Origin: Candidatus Aminicenantota bacterium | GTDB taxonomy: Bacteria > Acidobacteriota > Aminicenantia > Aminicenantales > UBA8522 | Length of the DNA: 64,000 bases | Reading direction: 5' to 3' | NCBI GenBank assembly: GCA_017886205.1 | Contig: JAFNEO010000021.1 | Coordinates: 81,253-145,252 of the forward strand | Part shown: positions 62,400-64,000 of the stretch, piece by piece | Numbering within the stretch: the stretch's first letter is position 1 | How the letters are laid out: every line of letters starts with the position of its first letter | The notes under the pieces: generated by a model | The model's input: only the letters and a program-made list of their open reading frames with translations | Databases searched by the model: none | What the model was told of the DNA's origin: nothing | Position numbers and translations under genes: made by a program

Positions 62400-64000
62400 T
62401 GTTCAAAATTGAAAGTAAGGTCGATACGCAAAGCCCGGAGTATAGAGAAAACTTCGAGCACATGAAGAAGGTCGTGGCCGACTTCAGGGAGAGGCTGGCC
62501 AAGGCGAAGGAAGGGGGGCCGCCCAAGTACCGGGAGCTCCACAAGTCCCGGAAAAAGCTCCTCGTCCGGGAGCGCTTGGACCGGCTCTTCGACCGAAACA
62601 CCCCGTTCCTGGAGCTGAGTCCGCAGGCCGCCAACGGCATGTATGACGACGAGGCTCCAGGAGCCAGCATGGTCACCGGAATCGGCGTTGTCCACGGCCG
62701 CGAAGTGCTCATCGTCGCCAACGACGCCACGGTCAAGGGCGGGACTTATTTCCCGATGACCATTAAAAAGCATATCCGGGCCCAGGAGGTCGCCCTGGAG
62801 AACAGGCTGCCCTGCATCTACCTTGTCGACTCCGGCGGCATTTTCCTCCCTCACCAGAGCGGGACGTTCCCTGATAAAGAGCACTTCGGCCGCATCTTCT
62901 ATAACCAGGCGAGGCTCTCGGCCTTGGGTATTCCCCAAATTTCAATCGTCATGGGCTCCTGCACGGCCGGCGGCGCTTATGTTCCGGCCATGAGCGACGA
63001 GACCGTCATCGTCCGGCACCAGGGCACGATCTTTATCGGCGGCCCGCCGCTGGTCAAGGCCGCCACGGGCGAAGAGGTAACGGACGAGGACCTGGGCGGA
63101 GCGGATGTCCACTGCCGCATCTCCGGCGTCTCCGATTATTATGCCTATGATGATGATCATGCCCTCCAGATCGCCCGCAACATCGTCGAGACATTGGACC
63201 CGGCCAGGAAATTCCCGCTCGACACGGCCGCATCCGAAGAGCCGGCCTACGACTCCCGAGAGATCTACGGCATCCTCCCGCGGGACCTGCATAAGACATT
63301 CGATATCAAAGAACTCATCGCCCGGCTGGTCGATGGCAGCCGCTTCCAAGAGTTTAAGGAGCTCTACGCCCAGACCCTGGTCTGCGGATTCGCCCGGATC
63401 ATGGGTTACCCGGTGGGCATCCTGGCCAATAACGGAGTCCTCTTCTCCCAGAGCTCGCTCAAGGGCGCCCACTTCATCTCTCTGTGCTCCATGCGCAAAG
63501 TCCCGCTCATCTTTCTCCAAAACATCACCGGGTTCATCGTCGGCAAGCAGTATGAGCACGGCGGCATCGCCAAGGACGGCGCCAAGCTGGTCCATGCCGT
63601 GGCCAATGCCGATGTCCCCAAGTTCACGGTCATCGTCGGCGGCTCCTACGGGGCCGGAAACTATGCCATGTGCGGCCGCGCTTACGGCCCGCGCCTCCTC
63701 TGGATGTGGCCCAACGCCCGGATAGGTGTCATGGGAGGCGAACAGGCCGGCAACGTTCTCGTCACCGTCAAGCTCAAGAGGCTCCAGGAGCAGGGCGTCC
63801 GGATGACGGAGGAGGAGAAGGAAAAGCTGATGAAGCCCATCCTCGAGAAATACGAGGAGGAGGCGAATCCCTATTTCAGCACGGCCCGTCTCTGGGACGA
63901 CGGTATCCTCGACCCCCTGGAGACACGGGAAGCGCTGGCCTTGGGTATCTCGATGAGCCTGAACGCACCCATCCCGGACTACAAGGTCGGGATCTTCAGG
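62400..64000 (+). CDS. Methylcrotonyl/propionyl-CoA carboxylase carboxyltransferase subunit, 3' end cut
   Basis: About 533 residues from GTG 62400 (ribosome site GAGGTGAGG) to the window edge; the last visible residues, [15 protein letters not shown], are the usual end of methylcrotonyl-CoA carboxylase beta, so almost nothing is missing. Diagnostic blocks: [92 protein letters not shown] and [20 protein letters not shown]. These fit MCC rather than PCC. It carboxylates an acyl-CoA with a biotin subunit not seen here. It follows the HMG-CoA module directly. Confidence 0.93.

Overview
The window is chromosomal DNA, moderately GC-rich, from an uncultured-type bacterium most like Acidobacteriota or Candidatus Aminicenantes. 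This is inferred from gene style, not from a marker gene: Oar-like TonB receptors with a carboxypeptidase-like N-terminal domain, Ser/Thr kinases fused to FlgO/TolB-like and TPR domains, a sulfatase-TPR fusion, a deoxynucleoside kinase beside panBCD, and an ECF sigma/zf-HC2/DUF4097 envelope operon. A tungsten-type aldehyde:ferredoxin oxidoreductase, FeoAB and a ferredoxin-thioredoxin-reductase-like protein point to anaerobic or microaerobic life.

Layout. 0-4.1 kb: end of tRNA-Pro, a MerR regulator, rarA, a PQQ-propeller lipoprotein and an HD-domain protein. 4.2-11 kb: molybdo/tungstopterin genes (MobB-like, ThiF-like, MoaD/ThiS-like, AOR) interleaved with ppnP, an NADP-type aldehyde dehydrogenase and a saccharopine-dehydrogenase-like gene. 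11.3-15.9 kb: PspC, deoxynucleoside kinase, panB-panC-panD and aspartase. 15.9-20.5 kb: a decay zone with a broken AbiE toxin, fragments of a kinase, an outer-membrane protein and a lipoyl acyltransferase, and an intact Ser/Thr kinase-TPR gene. 20.5-26.1 kb: a TonB receptor and a sulfatase-TPR protein. 26.2-30.2 kb: a tightly overlapping minus-strand operon of FTR-like protein, thioredoxin-like protein, E1alpha, E1beta and E2. 30.3-41.3 kb: cytochrome c protein, guaB, secA, Fur-box-feoAB, uvrC and uvrB. 41.3-47.1 kb: bactofilin, a CBM9-like esterase, an RHH/PIN toxin-antitoxin pair and two AIR-synthase-superfamily paralogues.

47.1-54.5 kb is an accessory graveyard of abrupt composition changes. 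It holds truncated genes (beta-propeller, TPR, citramalate synthase), IS91-like transposase fragments, an inverted-repeat element, a possible attC site and a few intact genes (DUF998, mtgA, isochorismatase-like), and it ends at a tRNA-Gly. 54.6-64 kb returns to ordered genes: a lipoate ligase, a conserved unknown, the envelope-stress operon with a recognisable ECF promoter, and an archaeal-style HMG-CoA synthase/thiolase/DUF35 set followed by a methylcrotonyl-CoA-carboxylase-type subunit cut by the window end.

Links between genes: the lipoate ligase could charge the E2 lipoyl lysine; the ThiF-, MoaD- and MobB-like proteins plausibly serve the AOR cofactor; panBCD and aspartase meet at aspartate and beta-alanine; the HMG-CoA module and the carboxylase meet in leucine/HMG-CoA chemistry. 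Several genes (mobB-like, secA, uvrB) have sigma70-like promoters only 7-11 bases before the start codon. Two divergent gene pairs share one overlapping -35 heptamer.
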